The position numbers were made by a program, and so were the translations under genes. Of a stretch of DNA of 64,000 bases, positions 30,224-39,829 are shown one piece after another. A model generated the notes under the pieces. It saw nothing but the letters and a program-made list of their open reading frames with translations. It did not search any database and was not told where the DNA came from. The stretch covers positions 61,715-125,714 of the forward strand of contig NZ_FNPX01000010.1 of the NCBI RefSeq assembly GCF_900107415.1, read 5' to 3'. Source of the stretch: Jannaschia faecimaris. GTDB taxonomy: Bacteria > Pseudomonadota > Alphaproteobacteria > Rhodobacterales > Rhodobacteraceae. Positions within the stretch are counted from its first letter, which is position 1, and each line of letters opens with the position of its first letter.

Positions 30224-31537
30224 TCAGCCCAAGGGGCGAATGCGCAGCTGCGTAATACGGTTCGCCTCGCGTGCGGCGACCTCGAAGCGGAACCCGTGGA
30301 AGCTGAAGACCTGACCCATTGTCGGGATCGTCTGCGCCTCGTGGATGACCAGACCGGCCACGGTGTTCGCCTCCTCGTCAGGCAAGCCCCAGTCGGTCGC
30401 GCGGTTCAGGTCGCGGATCGTCATGCTGCCTTCGATCAGGTAGGTCCCGTCGGCCTCGGCCTCCAGAACCGGTTCGTCCGGGTGGTCATATTCATCGGTA
30501 ATCTCGCCCACGATCTCCTCCAGTATGTCTTCCAGGGTTATCAGGCCTTGCAACGCCCCGTATTCGTCCACAACCAGTGCAAAATGCGTGTGCCGCTTGA
30601 GAAATTGGCGCATCTGGTCATCGAGCGTGGTTGTCTCGGGAATGAAATAGGGTTCCATCATGACGTCGGTCAGGTCCAGCTTGGCCATCGCGTCGATACC
30701 GCCCCCCTCCGCGCGCACCAGCTTGTCGATGGCTCGCAGCAGGTCCTTGGAATGGATCAGGCCGATCACGTTCTCCGGCTCGTCGCGGTAGACGGGCAGG
30801 CGCGTGTGGCGGGAGCTCAGAACCTGGTCGAGGATATCTCCGGGCGAGTTGTCCACATCCACCATCTCGATCCCCGAGCGGTGGAGCATAATCTCCTCCA
30901 CGAAGCGGTCCGCCAGGTCGAGCGCACCCAGCAGGCGGTCACGGTCCTCCTTTTCGACGCTGCCCTCGGTGTGGCCCAGCGTGATGGCACCCATGATCTC
31001 TTCGTGGGCGGACATGATGTTGCGGTTGGGGTCGGTATCGACGCCGAACATCGACAGGATCACGCGGACAAAGCCGCGCACGGCATAGACCACTGGGCTG
31101 AAGACGCGGATGACGACCGCGATGATCGGGGCGACCCGGCTGGCCGCGCTTTCGGGGTTGGTGATCGCATAGGTCTTGGGCAGGACCTCTGCAAAGACGA
31201 GGACAAGCGCCGTCATCACCAGGGTCGCAATGGCCACGCCGCCTTCGCCGAACAGCGTGGTGAACAGCGCCGTCGCCAGCGCGGCCGACAGGATGTTGAC
31301 GATGTTGTTTCCCAGCAGCACGCTGCCGATCAGACGCTCGTTGTCCTCGGTCACAATCAGGGCGCGTTCGGCCCCCGCGTTGCCCTTGTCCGCCTGGCTG
31401 CGCAGCTTGGCGCGGCTGGCCGCCGTCAGCGCCGTTTCCGACCCCGAGAAGAATGCCGACAGGAACAGCAGAAAGACAATGCCCGCTGCCGTGCCCCAGG
31501 TCGCGCCCCAGTTGATCGTTTCGATGGTGTTTTCCAT
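30224..31537 (-). CDS. CNNM/HlyC-CorC family membrane protein
   Basis: The 437-residue protein has an N-terminal DUF21 domain with about four membrane segments (GIVFLLFLSAFFSGSETALTA, SVLLGNNIVNILSAALATAL, VFAEVLPKTYAI). Two CBS domains follow (MLHRSGIEMVDVDNSP, HFALVVDEYGALQGLITLED), then a C-terminal CorC/HlyC module (YLIEGSMTIRDLN). Members act in magnesium or cobalt efflux and resistance. It is convergent with the DUF2235 gene. Confidence 0.9.
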   Translation of the reverse strand: MENTIETINWGATWGTAAGIVFLLFLSAFFSGSETALTAASRAKLRSQADKGNAGAERALIVTEDNERLIGSVLLGNNIVNILSAALATALFTTLFGEGGVAIATLVMTALVLVFAEVLPKTYAITNPESAASRVAPIIAVVIRVFSPVVYAVRGFVRVILSMFGVDTDPNRNIMSAHEEIMGAITLGHTEGSVEKEDRDRLLGALDLADRFVEEIMLHRSGIEMVDVDNSPGDILDQVLSSRHTRLPVYRDEPENVIGLIHSKDLLRAIDKLVRAEGGGIDAMAKLDLTDVMMEPYFIPETTTLDDQMRQFLKRHTHFALVVDEYGALQGLITLEDILEEIVGEITDEYDHPDEPVLEAEADGTYLIEGSMTIRDLNRATDWGLPDEEANTVAGLVIHEAQTIPTMGQVFSFHGFRFEVAAREANRITQLRIRPLG

Positions 31538-31586
31538 GCCTGCGTTATGGGGCGCGCGGGACGACGCGACAAGATGCCGTCGTCAA

Positions 31587-32042
31587 TCAGGTGGGCAGCG
31601 TGCCGTCGAGCACATATTGCAGGATCTGAACCACCTGTTGCGGCGTTTCGACCACGGCCAGGGCGGCAGCGTCGACTTCCTTCAGGGCGTGCTGATGCTC
31701 GGGCCCGTGCATCACGATCAGCGACGTGCCGAGTGCGGCGGCAGTGCCCGCATCAAAGGCGGCGTTCCACTGCTTGTATTTTTCGCCGAAGCGCACGACC
31801 ACGATATCTGCCTGCTCGATCCCGCGTCGCGTCCGGATGGCGTTCAGCTTGGCCCCCTTGTGATCATGCCAGAACTTGTTCGGCTCGGCCCCCATGATCG
31901 AGACTCCGCAATCGTCGGAGGCGGCGTGGTCGGTAACAGGCCCCGAGAACGCCACGTCGAGGCCGGCCTCGGTGCAGGCGGTGGTGATTTCATCGCGCCA
32001 ATCGGTGTGAATCTCGCCGGAGAGGTAAACGGACAGGGTCAT
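31587..32042 (-). CDS. YtoQ family protein
   Basis: The 151-residue cytosolic protein begins MTLSVYLSGEIHTDWRDEI and shows FSGPVTDHAASDDCG, IRTRRGIEQADIVVVRFG and KQWNAAFDAGTAAALG, which I recognise as the YtoQ family. The fold resembles nucleoside 2-deoxyribosyltransferases, but function is not established. It lies between xerD and the CorC-like gene on the same strand. Confidence 0.8.
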   Translation of the reverse strand: MTLSVYLSGEIHTDWRDEITTACTEAGLDVAFSGPVTDHAASDDCGVSIMGAEPNKFWHDHKGAKLNAIRTRRGIEQADIVVVRFGEKYKQWNAAFDAGTAAALGTSLIVMHGPEHQHALKEVDAAALAVVETPQQVVQILQYVLDGTLPT

Positions 32043-32075
32043 ATTCCATACTTTCTCTGCTTCATAAATACTTCG

Positions 32076-32102
32076 GGAGCGCGAGGGCAGCGCCCTCGCT
32101 CC
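32076..32102 (-). terminator. Hairpin between xerD and ytoQ
   Basis: GGAGC (32076-32080) plus GAGGGC (32083-32088) pair with GCCCTC (32092-32097) and GCTCC (32098-32102), leaving a two-base bulge and a 3-base loop. On the minus strand it sits just past the xerD stop and is followed by GAAGTATTTATGAAG, a variant of the TATTT-containing motif also seen near 14045 and 47057. Confidence 0.5.
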
Positions 32103-32108
32103 CCCATC

Positions 32109-33029
32109 TCAATCCCTTGCCAGCGGATGATGTGTCAGCACCAGTTCCCTCAGGCGGGTCTCGAGGACATGAGTGTAGATTTCGGTGGTCGATATATCGG
32201 CGTGGCCCAGCATCGTCTGGATCGCCCGCAGATCGGCTCCACCCGCAAGCAGATGCGTGGCAAAGGCGTGGCGCAGGACGTGGGGGCTGACGGTGTCGGG
32301 GTCGAGGCCGGCAAAGGCGGCAAGCGTCTTGATGCGGCTGTGAAACCAGACGCGGGTCAGGTGCCCGGCTTTGCCGCGTGATGGAAACAGGTGCGGGGAT
32401 GCTGGTGTGCCCTTGGCTGTGCGGGCGGCGCTGTCTTCGGCGTCGCGGTGCCGCAGCCACATCGCCATGGCGTCGCGCGCCGCGGGGGAAAGGGGGACCA
32501 TCCGCTCCTTGCCGCCCTTGCCGCGCACCAACAGCATCCGGGGATCACCGCGTGCCGCGGCGACAGGCAGGGCGACCAGTTCGCTCACCCGCATCCCTGT
32601 CGCATAGAGGAGCTGCATCAAGCAGGTATCGCGCAGCTTCTCAGCCTCGGTCTTGCCCATATCTTCGGCGGCCCCCAGCAGGGCGTCCACATCCCCCTCC
32701 GACAGGGTCTTCGGCAGGCTTTTGGGCTTTTGCGGGCCGGTGATGCGGATCGCGGGGTCGTCCTCGCGAAGGCCCTCCTCGTGGGCGAAACGATATAGGC
32801 CGCGGATGGCCGAAAGGCGGCGTGCGCGGGTTGATGCGGCAAGGCCCTCGGCTTCGCAGGCCACCAGGAAAGCCTCGATCTGCGTGCGGGAGGCGGTGGC
32901 GATGGCAAGGCCCCGGTGGCTCAGGTGGGCGTCAAAGGCATCGAGATCGCGGCGGTAGGCCTGAAGCGAATTGAGGGCCGCGCCGCGCTCGGCAGCCTGC
33001 GCCTCCAGGAAGAGGTCGATCCAGTTCAC
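32109..33029 (-). CDS. xerD: Tyrosine recombinase XerD
   Basis: The 306-residue recombinase resolves chromosome dimers at dif. The N-terminal SAM-like domain begins with a long helix (FLEAQAAERGAALNSLQAYRR). The catalytic domain shows YATGMRVSELVALP (first Arg), the HVLRHAFATHLL box and GHADISTTEIYTHV with the nucleophilic Tyr. The xerD position beside aroK-aroB is conserved in Rhodobacteraceae. The start overlaps the upstream hypothetical gene by 4 bases. Confidence 0.93.
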   Translation of the reverse strand: MNWIDLFLEAQAAERGAALNSLQAYRRDLDAFDAHLSHRGLAIATASRTQIEAFLVACEAEGLAASTRARRLSAIRGLYRFAHEEGLREDDPAIRITGPQKPKSLPKTLSEGDVDALLGAAEDMGKTEAEKLRDTCLMQLLYATGMRVSELVALPVAAARGDPRMLLVRGKGGKERMVPLSPAARDAMAMWLRHRDAEDSAARTAKGTPASPHLFPSRGKAGHLTRVWFHSRIKTLAAFAGLDPDTVSPHVLRHAFATHLLAGGADLRAIQTMLGHADISTTEIYTHVLETRLRELVLTHHPLARD

Positions 33030-34537
33030 GTCAGCAGCAATTGCAGCGCCATCCGCCGTGCCACGTCCAACAGGCCGACGGAACGGAAGAAGGCCAGCGC
33101 GTCGGCGATGTCCTGTGGGTCGCTATCGGCACCGTCCGCCAATAGGCTCACCGCTTCCAGCAAGGCCTCTCCAAGTCGTTCACTCTCAGCCAGCCTTGTC
33201 AGGTGGTCTGGCGGCGTGCCGGTCAAACCGTCGTTGATCGCTTGGCTCAGCGGGTCTGGCGGGGGGGGCACGTCGAAGTTGCCCTGCGCTATGGCCAAGG
33301 CAAAGGCATCGCGCGGCATCGTGGCCGTCGCGCTGGCGGCGATCGTTTCGTAGGCGGGCGAAAGAAGACCCACGCGCAAAGCCAGCGCGGCGGCGGGCGC
33401 ATCGAGCGCGATGTGCGACAGTCGCTCTCCGTAGAGATCGGCAAAGGGTACCAACAGACCCGCATCCTGCATTCGGGTGAATGCCTGCGGCAGGGCATCA
33501 GCCACTCCGGCCATGTCTCCGGCGATGAGCGCGGTGTCGAGTTTCTGAATCGCCGCGGCCCGGTCCCAGACGCCACCCGAGGCCGAGGGCCGTCCTTCGG
33601 TGTAGAGCGCCAACAGGCGGTTCACGTCAAGCGCACGGGCGCGGGTCAAACGCTCGGCCGCTTCTATCTGGCTCTTCCAGCCGGTCGTCGGGCGCAGATC
33701 CGCCACGGCGAACGCAAGCGGCAGGCCTGCGGTCGAAGGTGTCTCACCGATGCCGTCCAACAGGCGGAAGGCCAGCGGCGTGATCGGGCGCGGGGCCATC
33801 GGAGGGGGCAGGTTTTCAAACATCTCGGGGTCAAGGAATTGCGCCAGCAGGGCGTCTTCCTGCTTCGAAATGATGCCGAGGGCGCGGCCCGTGTCCAAGG
33901 TTAGCGCCGCCGCGGCCCAATCGCCCGATCGAGTCAGACAGAAAATGCGTGCCGGAAGGGTCGGGGCTACACCGGGGTTGGCGGTCATCGCATCGCACGC
34001 ACGGGTGTCAAAACCGGTCAGTAGCGAGGTATCCCACCACCGGCGGAACGCTTGCGGGTCGGTCGCCCCCGCGCGCTCCAGCAGGGCTTGCGCCTGATCC
34101 AGCGCGCCGAATCGAAGCAGCCCGTCGACCCGCGCGAAGAACAGCGTGTCAGGGTCTGCGGCGGCCCGCGGCGGGTCCAGTTCCGCCAGCATCAGCATCA
34201 GAACAAGATCCTGCATAGCGGGCAACGCATCTGGCGGAAGGTTTGCAATAAGGTCGGCCACCCGCCGGGGATCGACCCCGGCAAACGTGTCGGACGGCAG
34301 CCCCGTCAGGCGCGACGACAGCAGGCCGACCGCATCGCGACGCGTTTGGCCCAGCGGCATGACTGTTACCTGTGTGCCCGTCAGCGGTGTAGCGGCGGGT
34401 TCATCCCGGCGCGGCGCGGTCCGCGGCGTCGATAGACTGTCCGAGAGCCATGAAATCGCCGAATCGGGCGTATCCTGCGCGGACAGCGGGGTCCCGAGAA
34501 TCACCGTGCAGGCAATCAGGCGAAGATCAGCCCGCAT
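33026..34537 (-). CDS. Conserved exported protein of unknown function
   Basis: This 503-residue protein has a signal peptide (LRLIACTVILGTPLSAQD) and a long Ala/Leu-rich alpha-helical body with repeat-like pairs (RVDGLLRFGALDQAQALLERAG, LTRSGDWAAAALTLDTG) that read like degenerate TPR/Sel1-type helices. I do not recognise a named family. It lies between a 42-residue membrane protein and xerD, with overlaps on both sides (ATGA to xerD, 11 bases to the small gene), so the three form one unit on the minus strand. Confidence 0.75.
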   Translation of the reverse strand: MRADLRLIACTVILGTPLSAQDTPDSAISWLSDSLSTPRTAPRRDEPAATPLTGTQVTVMPLGQTRRDAVGLLSSRLTGLPSDTFAGVDPRRVADLIANLPPDALPAMQDLVLMLMLAELDPPRAAADPDTLFFARVDGLLRFGALDQAQALLERAGATDPQAFRRWWDTSLLTGFDTRACDAMTANPGVAPTLPARIFCLTRSGDWAAAALTLDTGRALGIISKQEDALLAQFLDPEMFENLPPPMAPRPITPLAFRLLDGIGETPSTAGLPLAFAVADLRPTTGWKSQIEAAERLTRARALDVNRLLALYTEGRPSASGGVWDRAAAIQKLDTALIAGDMAGVADALPQAFTRMQDAGLLVPFADLYGERLSHIALDAPAAALALRVGLLSPAYETIAASATATMPRDAFALAIAQGNFDVPPPPDPLSQAINDGLTGTPPDHLTRLAESERLGEALLEAVSLLADGADSDPQDIADALAFFRSVGLLDVARRMALQLLLT

Positions 34538-34655
34538 CGATCTCGATCGTCGTGGAGGGGGGGGCGGGCTCCGGCTCCAAAAGATAGGAATACCCGAAAA
34601 GCCCTGCCGTCCCGAGGATCAGGAGGATCAGGAGATATTTTACAAATCTAAGCAT
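34527..34655 (-). CDS. Small single-span membrane protein, 42 residues
   Basis: Starting at the ATG 34653-34655 behind an AAGGCAGG ribosome binding site, the frame encodes one hydrophobic helix (FVKYLLILLILGTAGLFGYS) and an acidic Pro-rich tail. Its 3' end overlaps the 503-residue exported protein gene by 11 bases. It faces aroK across about 50 bases. The function is unknown. The coding call rests on start, overlap and hydrophobic pattern. Confidence 0.6.
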   Translation of the reverse strand: MLRFVKYLLILLILGTAGLFGYSYLLEPEPAPPSTTIEIDAG

Positions 34656-34705
34656 GCCTGCCTTGCCTGTTATCGTTGCAACCATTGTGGCGGGGCGAGA
34701 TATAG

Positions 34706-35332
34706 ATGGCAATCGGTCAAGCGACAGGGCATGGACGACGAATGCAGGCGATGGGCGACAAGATGCTGGGCAAGGGGCTGGCGCGGGGCGGGGCACGCGG
34801 GTTGCACCTTAGCCGTCCTGTTGTGCTTGTCGGGATGATGGGCTGCGGCAAATCGGCAATCGGCAACGCCTTGGCGGCGAGGCTGGGCGTACCATTTCGC
34901 GATACCGACGAGGCCCTGACGGCAGCCGCCCGCATGACCATTGCCGAGATATTTGCCCGAGACGGGGAGGCGTTCTTCCGCGCCCGCGAATCCGAAGTGT
35001 TGGCCCGCTTGCTGGCCGAGGGGCCGGGCGTCGTCTCGACCGGGGGCGGAGCCTTCCTCCGCGCGGAAAACCGCGCCCTGATAGCGGAGCTTGGCGTATC
35101 GGTCTGGTTGAAGGCGGATGCGGAGTTGTTGTGGTCGCGGGTCAAGCAACGAACCACGCGGCCCCTGTTGATGACCGATGATCCGAAGGCCACGCTTATG
35201 GAGCTGCTGGAGGCGCGGACGCCGTCCTACCGAGAGGCGGACTTGGTGGCCGAGGCATCGCCCGACCTGCCGATTCCGCAGATGGTCGATCGGGTGATCA
35301 CCGCGTTGCGTGACGCTGATTTTGTGAAGTGA
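34706..35332 (+). CDS. aroK: Shikimate kinase
   Basis: The protein phosphorylates shikimate in the aromatic amino acid pathway. It has the P-loop VGMMGCGKSAIG, FRDTDEALT (shikimate-binding Asp), FFRARESEVLARLL, VVSTGGGAFLR and the lid RTTRPLL. The full frame is 208 residues; in-frame ATGs at 34742, 34751 and 34763 would remove 12-19 residues ahead of the kinase core, and 34763 gives a more typical length. aroB follows 7 bases later. Confidence 0.94.
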   Translation: MAIGQATGHGRRMQAMGDKMLGKGLARGGARGLHLSRPVVLVGMMGCGKSAIGNALAARLGVPFRDTDEALTAAARMTIAEIFARDGEAFFRARESEVLARLLAEGPGVVSTGGGAFLRAENRALIAELGVSVWLKADAELLWSRVKQRTTRPLLMTDDPKATLMELLEARTPSYREADLVAEASPDLPIPQMVDRVITALRDADFVK

Positions 35333-35339
35333 GGTTCCC

Positions 35340-36434
35340 ATGACCGAAACCGTGCATGTCCCGCTGGGGGACCGCGCCTATGATGTGCATGTCGGGCAGG
35401 GCCTAATGGGGCAGGCGGGGATGCTGATCCAGCCGTTCCTGCGCCGCCCGAAGGTATTTGTCGTGACGGAACGGCGGGTTGCGGGACTGCACCTGGACCG
35501 GCTGCGCGACGGATTGGGCAAGATCGACGCGCCCGCTCTCCTGCTGGAGCCGGGGGAGGCGATCAAGGGTTGGGCCGGGTTGACGCAGACGGTCGAGTGG
35601 CTGCTGGACCAGAAATGTGAGCGGGGCGACATCGTCATCGCGCTGGGCGGGGGAGTGATCGGGGACCTGGTGGGCTTTGCCGCCGCGATCCTGCGACGTG
35701 GCGTGCGCTTTGTGCAGGTGCCGACGTCACTCCTGGCGCAAGTGGATTCCTCGGTGGGCGGCAAGACGGCAATCAACACGCGGCACGGCAAAAACCTGGT
35801 AGGGGCGTTTCACCAGCCGGTTCTGGTGCTGGCCGACGTCGATGTGCTGGACACGCTGACACCGCGCGATTTCCGCGCCGGGTATGGCGAGGTGGTGAAA
35901 TACGGGCTGCTGGGCGATGCTGAATTCTTCGTCTGGCTGGAGGAGAACGCAGTCAGGCTGTCCGACGATCCGGTTCTGCGGACACAAGCCGTGCGCCATT
36001 CGGTTCAGATGAAGGCCGATATTGTCGAGCGCGACGAGACGGAGCAGGGCGACCGCGCGCTTCTGAACTTGGGCCATACGTTCTGTCACGCGCTGGAAGC
36101 GGCGACGGGATATTCGGATCGCCTGCTGCACGGGGAGGGCGTTGCCATCGGCTGTGCGCTGGCGTTCGAGCTGTCGTCGCGGCTGGGCCTGTGTTCGCAG
36201 GAAGATCCAAGCCGGGTGCGCGCGCACCTGCAAGCGATGGGCATGTCGCGAGATTTGAGTGACATTCCCGGTGACTTGCCGTCGGCCGAGGCATTGCTTG
36301 GCCTGATGGGGCAGGACAAAAAAGTCGTGGACGGCACGTTGCGATTCATTCTGGCGCGCGGAATTGGAGAGGCCTTCGTGACGGCGGACGTGCCGGCGGG
36401 CGAGGTTTTGGGAGTCTTGCGGGCCTCGGCCTAG
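35340..36434 (+). CDS. aroB: 3-dehydroquinate synthase
   Basis: The 364-residue enzyme converts DAHP to 3-dehydroquinate using NAD and a metal. It shows ALGGGVIGDLVGFAAAILRRG (NAD-binding), QVPTSLLAQVDSSVGGKTAIN, RAGYGEVVKYGLLGD and the metal ligands in LNLGHTFCHALEAA and LLHGEGVAIG. It is tightly linked to aroK, an arrangement widespread in bacteria. Confidence 0.97.
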   Translation: MTETVHVPLGDRAYDVHVGQGLMGQAGMLIQPFLRRPKVFVVTERRVAGLHLDRLRDGLGKIDAPALLLEPGEAIKGWAGLTQTVEWLLDQKCERGDIVIALGGGVIGDLVGFAAAILRRGVRFVQVPTSLLAQVDSSVGGKTAINTRHGKNLVGAFHQPVLVLADVDVLDTLTPRDFRAGYGEVVKYGLLGDAEFFVWLEENAVRLSDDPVLRTQAVRHSVQMKADIVERDETEQGDRALLNLGHTFCHALEAATGYSDRLLHGEGVAIGCALAFELSSRLGLCSQEDPSRVRAHLQAMGMSRDLSDIPGDLPSAEALLGLMGQDKKVVDGTLRFILARGIGEAFVTADVPAGEVLGVLRASA

Positions 36435-36541
36435 ATGACCCTCGGGCACGGCTTGGGGGTCGTGCTTTGCATCAAAGCGCTTCAGGGCGACGGCGTGGTC
36501 AGCCAGAGCAGTCAGCATGGTCAGCATTTTCCAAAAGAGTG

Positions 36542-36772
36542 CTAGTCTTCCGGTGCCCGTTGCACGTGTTTCAGTACGGTCACCCGGATCGCGGAGGCGA
36601 GGCCCGCGCTTACGCCCCGTTCCCGGTCGATTTGCGCGGCGAGCGCGTTGACCGAAACGCCCCTGTCGCGCGCCATGTGCACGAAGGCGATCCAGAACGC
36701 ATCCTCCAGCGAGACGGAAGTTCGGTGACCGTGCAGCGTGAGGGAGCGTTTGCGAGGGCGCGCGTCGATCAT
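36542..36772 (-). CDS. Ribbon-helix-helix domain protein
   Basis: The 76-residue protein shows the RHH pattern RSLTLHGHRTSVSLEDAFWI followed by helix AFVHMARDRGVSVNALAAQID, as in Arc/MetJ-type DNA-binding proteins. Its ATG overlaps the stop of the DUF4169 gene (ATGA 36769-36772), making a two-gene unit. It probably binds DNA as a dimer and may autoregulate; no operator was identified. Confidence 0.8.
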   Translation of the reverse strand: MIDARPRKRSLTLHGHRTSVSLEDAFWIAFVHMARDRGVSVNALAAQIDRERGVSAGLASAIRVTVLKHVQRAPED

Positions 36773-36954
36773 TCGCCTTCGCCGTCCCGGCGATGTCCGT
36801 CCAGACGGCGGCGCGTCGCGCTCGCCTCGGACGCCTCGCGTGCCTTTTCTTCTTTGGTTCGTCCAAAGCGCGCGGAATTGGCGTCGGCCTCGACCTTGCG
36901 CGCGGCGCGGGTTCGGTCCTTGCGGGCACGGTTCAGGTTTATGGGTTTCGTCAT
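36769..36954 (-). CDS. DUF4169 family small basic protein
   Basis: The 61-residue protein begins MTKPINLNRARKDRTRAARK and is very rich in Arg, Lys and Glu, the DUF4169 pattern known from alphaproteobacteria. It is coupled to the ribbon-helix-helix gene. The overlapping longer frame (to 37386) is antisense to a plus-strand gene and is ignored. The function is unknown. Confidence 0.8.
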   Translation of the reverse strand: MTKPINLNRARKDRTRAARKVEADANSARFGRTKEEKAREASEASATRRRLDGHRRDGEGE

Positions 36955-37080
36955 TCCTGGACGGACCTTCCACGGATCATGGGCGACAAACGGCGGTTGG
37001 AGCCTGCACCCTGATCTTGACAGCTTTGTCGGTCGCCGCAATCCTCGCGATGTCGTTACCCCGAGCGGAGGTATCTTCAA

Positions 37081-37569
37081 ATGCCCGCCTATCTTGCCGT
37101 CCTGTTTTTGGCTTCTCTGACGGCTCCGGGCCTGGCGCAGGCCGAATGGCGCTTTGAGGTGCCGCGTGCCCCGGACGATCTTGGACGGGCCAGTGCCGTC
37201 AACGAACAGGGTCAGGTCCTGACGGTCGGGTGCGGGAACAGTGGGATGGTCGACATCTCGATCACGCCCGACTTGCGTCCGCCGAACCTCGAATGGCGGG
37301 ATGAGGGGACGGTGCTGTTCTTCCACATCGACGAGGGGAAGGGATTGCAGATGCCCGCAAGATGCGACGCGCGGGGCTGCTTCCAAGCCCCCATGCTGGG
37401 TGACGCGCCTTGGCCCGCCCGCGAGATGGAGGTCATCACGTTGGCCCTGCGCCGGGGGGCCAGCGTAGATGTCCGTGTATCGGGCCAGATTTTGGCGCGC
37501 TTTGATCTGACCGGATCCGGCGTGGCGTTGAACACCTTGGCGGAGCAGACCAGTTGCGAAGGCCTCTGA
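37081..37569 (+). CDS. Conserved exported protein of unknown function
   Basis: This 162-residue protein has a clear signal peptide (YLAVLFLASLTAPGLAQA) and four cysteines after it (VGCGNSG, PARCDARGCF, EQTSCEGL), consistent with a periplasmic disulfide-bonded beta-rich domain. No family is recognised. It is convergent with fumC, 3 bases between stops, and divergent from the DUF4169 gene. Confidence 0.7.
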   Translation: MPAYLAVLFLASLTAPGLAQAEWRFEVPRAPDDLGRASAVNEQGQVLTVGCGNSGMVDISITPDLRPPNLEWRDEGTVLFFHIDEGKGLQMPARCDARGCFQAPMLGDAPWPAREMEVITLALRRGASVDVRVSGQILARFDLTGSGVALNTLAEQTSCEGL

Positions 37570-37572
37570 GGT

Positions 37573-38967
37573 TCAGCTCTTGGGACCGATCATCAGCCTT
37601 GGATCGACGACGCGATCGAAGGTTTCCTCGTCAACCAGACCCATTGCCAGCGCCTCCTCTTTGAGGGTGGTGCCGTTCTTGTGCGCGGTCTTGGCGACCT
37701 TTGTGGCGTTGTCATAACCGATGGTCGGGGCCAGCGCCGTCACCAGCATCAGCGATTCCTTCATCAGCTTGTCGATCCGCTCCACGTTGGCTTGTGTACC
37801 AACGACCATGTTGTCGGTAAAACTGCTCGCCGCATCGCCCAACAGTTGCATGGATTGCAACACGTTGTAGGACATCATTGGGTTGTAGACGTTAAGCTCG
37901 AAATGGCCTTGGCTGCCGGCGAAGCCCACGGCGGCGTCGTTGCCCATGACCTGCGCACAGACCATGGTCAGCGCCTCGGCCTGGGTGGGGTTCACCTTGC
38001 CCGGCATGATCGACGAACCCGGCTCGTTTTCCGGCAGTATAAGCTCCCCCAGACCCGACCGCGGGCCGGAGCCCAGCAGGCGCATGTCATTGGCGATCTT
38101 GAACAGGCTGGCGGCAACGGTCTTGAGCGCACCCGAGAACATGACCATCGCGTCATGGGCCGCCAGCGCCTCGAACTTGTTGGGCGCGGTCACGAAGGGC
38201 AGGTCGGTAATGGACGCGATTTCCGCGGCGACATTCTCGGCAAAGCCCTTGCGGGTGTTGAGGCCTGTGCCGACGGCGGTGCCGCCCTGCGCCAACTCGT
38301 AGATGTCGGGCAGGCAAGCCTCGACCCGTTGGATCCCCTTGGCGACCTGATGGGCGTAGCCCCCGAATTCCTGACCCAGCGTGAGCGGCGTCGCGTCCTG
38401 CGTGTGGGTGCGGCCGATCTTGATGATGTCCTTGAACTCGTCCGATTTGGCGACCAGCGCGGCGTGCAGCTTGCGCAAGCCCGGCAGCAGGGTGTCGCGG
38501 GCCGACATGCCGATGGCAACATGCATCGCGGTCGGGAACGTATCGTTGGACGACTGGCCCATGTTGCAGTGGTCGTTAGGATGCACCGGCGTCTTGGACC
38601 CGATCGTGCCGCCCAGCATTTCGATCGCGCGGTTCGAGATGACCTCGTTGGCGTTCATGTTCGATTGCGTGCCCGAGCCGGTCTGCCAGACGACCAGCGG
38701 GAAGTTATCGTCGAACTTGCCGTCGATGACCTCCCCGGCGGCATCCTGAATGGCCTTGGACAACTGCGCGTCCAGATCGCCGAAACCTTCGTTCACAGCC
38801 GCCGCCGCCTTCTTCACCACGCCAAGAGCGCGCACGATCGCAATGGGCTGGCGCTCCCAGCCGATTGGGAAATTCTGAATCGAGCGCTGCGTCTGCGCGC
38901 CCCAATACTTGTCGGAGGGGACCTCAAGCGGGCCGAAGCTGTCGGTTTCGGTACGGGTGTTGGTCAT
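37573..38967 (-). CDS. fumC: Fumarate hydratase class II
   Basis: The 464-residue TCA-cycle enzyme interconverts fumarate and malate. It carries the family signatures [69 protein letters not shown] and the SS loop [14 protein letters not shown] chose the ATG at 38965-38967 ([17 protein letters not shown]), which matches the family N-terminus; the frame is open 24 codons further. Confidence 0.97.
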   Translation of the reverse strand: MTNTRTETDSFGPLEVPSDKYWGAQTQRSIQNFPIGWERQPIAIVRALGVVKKAAAAVNEGFGDLDAQLSKAIQDAAGEVIDGKFDDNFPLVVWQTGSGTQSNMNANEVISNRAIEMLGGTIGSKTPVHPNDHCNMGQSSNDTFPTAMHVAIGMSARDTLLPGLRKLHAALVAKSDEFKDIIKIGRTHTQDATPLTLGQEFGGYAHQVAKGIQRVEACLPDIYELAQGGTAVGTGLNTRKGFAENVAAEIASITDLPFVTAPNKFEALAAHDAMVMFSGALKTVAASLFKIANDMRLLGSGPRSGLGELILPENEPGSSIMPGKVNPTQAEALTMVCAQVMGNDAAVGFAGSQGHFELNVYNPMMSYNVLQSMQLLGDAASSFTDNMVVGTQANVERIDKLMKESLMLVTALAPTIGYDNATKVAKTAHKNGTTLKEEALAMGLVDEETFDRVVDPRLMIGPKS

Positions 38968-39066
38968 TTCTGCGCTCCGGCAAGTCAAATGTCGGGCATG
39001 GTTTAGCCGCCCTGCGCCGGGCCGTCCATCACCGGGCACGTCCCGGCAATGGAAAGATTTGCCGAT

Positions 39067-39555
39067 TTACTTGCGAAACTTGTCCAAGCTGACGACTTCG
39101 GCGTCCTTGCGGGGGGGCTTCTCCTCGTCCTCCTCCTTGATGTCGGCAAAGGGCGCTTCCTCGATTGGATCGCGATCCTCATCTTCGTCGTGGCTCTCGA
39201 ATCGGAAACCGAATTCGACCGAGGGGTCGACGAAGGTCTTCATCGCGGCCCAAGGCACGATCAGCGGCTCTTGGCTTTCGCCGAAATTGAGAGTGACCGA
39301 GAATCCGTCATCGCGCACGTCCAGCCCGTCAAACCAGTGCTGGAGCACGATGGTCATGTCTTCGGGGTAGCGTTCGTGCAGCCAAGGCGCGATTTCGACG
39401 CCTGGATAGTTCGTGTCGAACGAGATGAAGAAGTGGTGGTCGCCGGGCAAGCCTTTCTGGGCCACGTCCTCCAGCACCCGCCGGATCAGCCCGCGCATGG
39501 CATCGTGCATGAGCGAGCCGTAGTCGATTGTCGCTGTCGCGTCGGTGTCGGTCAT
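39067..39555 (-). CDS. sspB: SspB family ClpXP adaptor
   Basis: The 162-residue protein has the SspB core (HFFISFDTNYPGVEIAPWL, DMTIVLQHWFDGLDVRDDGF), an acidic linker (ESHDEDEDRDPIEE) and the C-terminal ClpX-binding tail VVSLDKFRK. It tethers ssrA-tagged proteins to ClpX. The alphaproteobacterial ssrA gene lies 1.3 kb away, with clpXP elsewhere in the window. Confidence 0.92.
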   Translation of the reverse strand: MTDTDATATIDYGSLMHDAMRGLIRRVLEDVAQKGLPGDHHFFISFDTNYPGVEIAPWLHERYPEDMTIVLQHWFDGLDVRDDGFSVTLNFGESQEPLIVPWAAMKTFVDPSVEFGFRFESHDEDEDRDPIEEAPFADIKEEDEEKPPRKDAEVVSLDKFRK

Positions 39556-39829
39556 GATCCCTCCGGGGGCCGTCTAAGGGTTAAATTAGAACAGAGGTCG
39601 CGAAGGTCGGCAAGGGGAGGATCGGCGGATTGTTTGGGCGACCGCGGAATGGCGCAGTGCGGAAGTTCATGGGGGATTTCGTTTGGGAACCTGGCCTTGA
39701 TGTGTGCCGAATGTGCGAGAATACAAGCCACGAACCCTTTGATCCACGTCAACGAGCCGAGGCCAGCGTTCACTAGGATTATTGGTCTGGATCTCGATCA
39801 TCCGGACGTTCGAGGGAGGGTGGACAAAA

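Noticed and set aside
30212..31897. 561-codon plus-strand open frame
   Set aside because: It is antisense to the CorC-like gene with all its family motifs, and its own translation is low-complexity Arg/His/Gln-rich with no recognisable domain.
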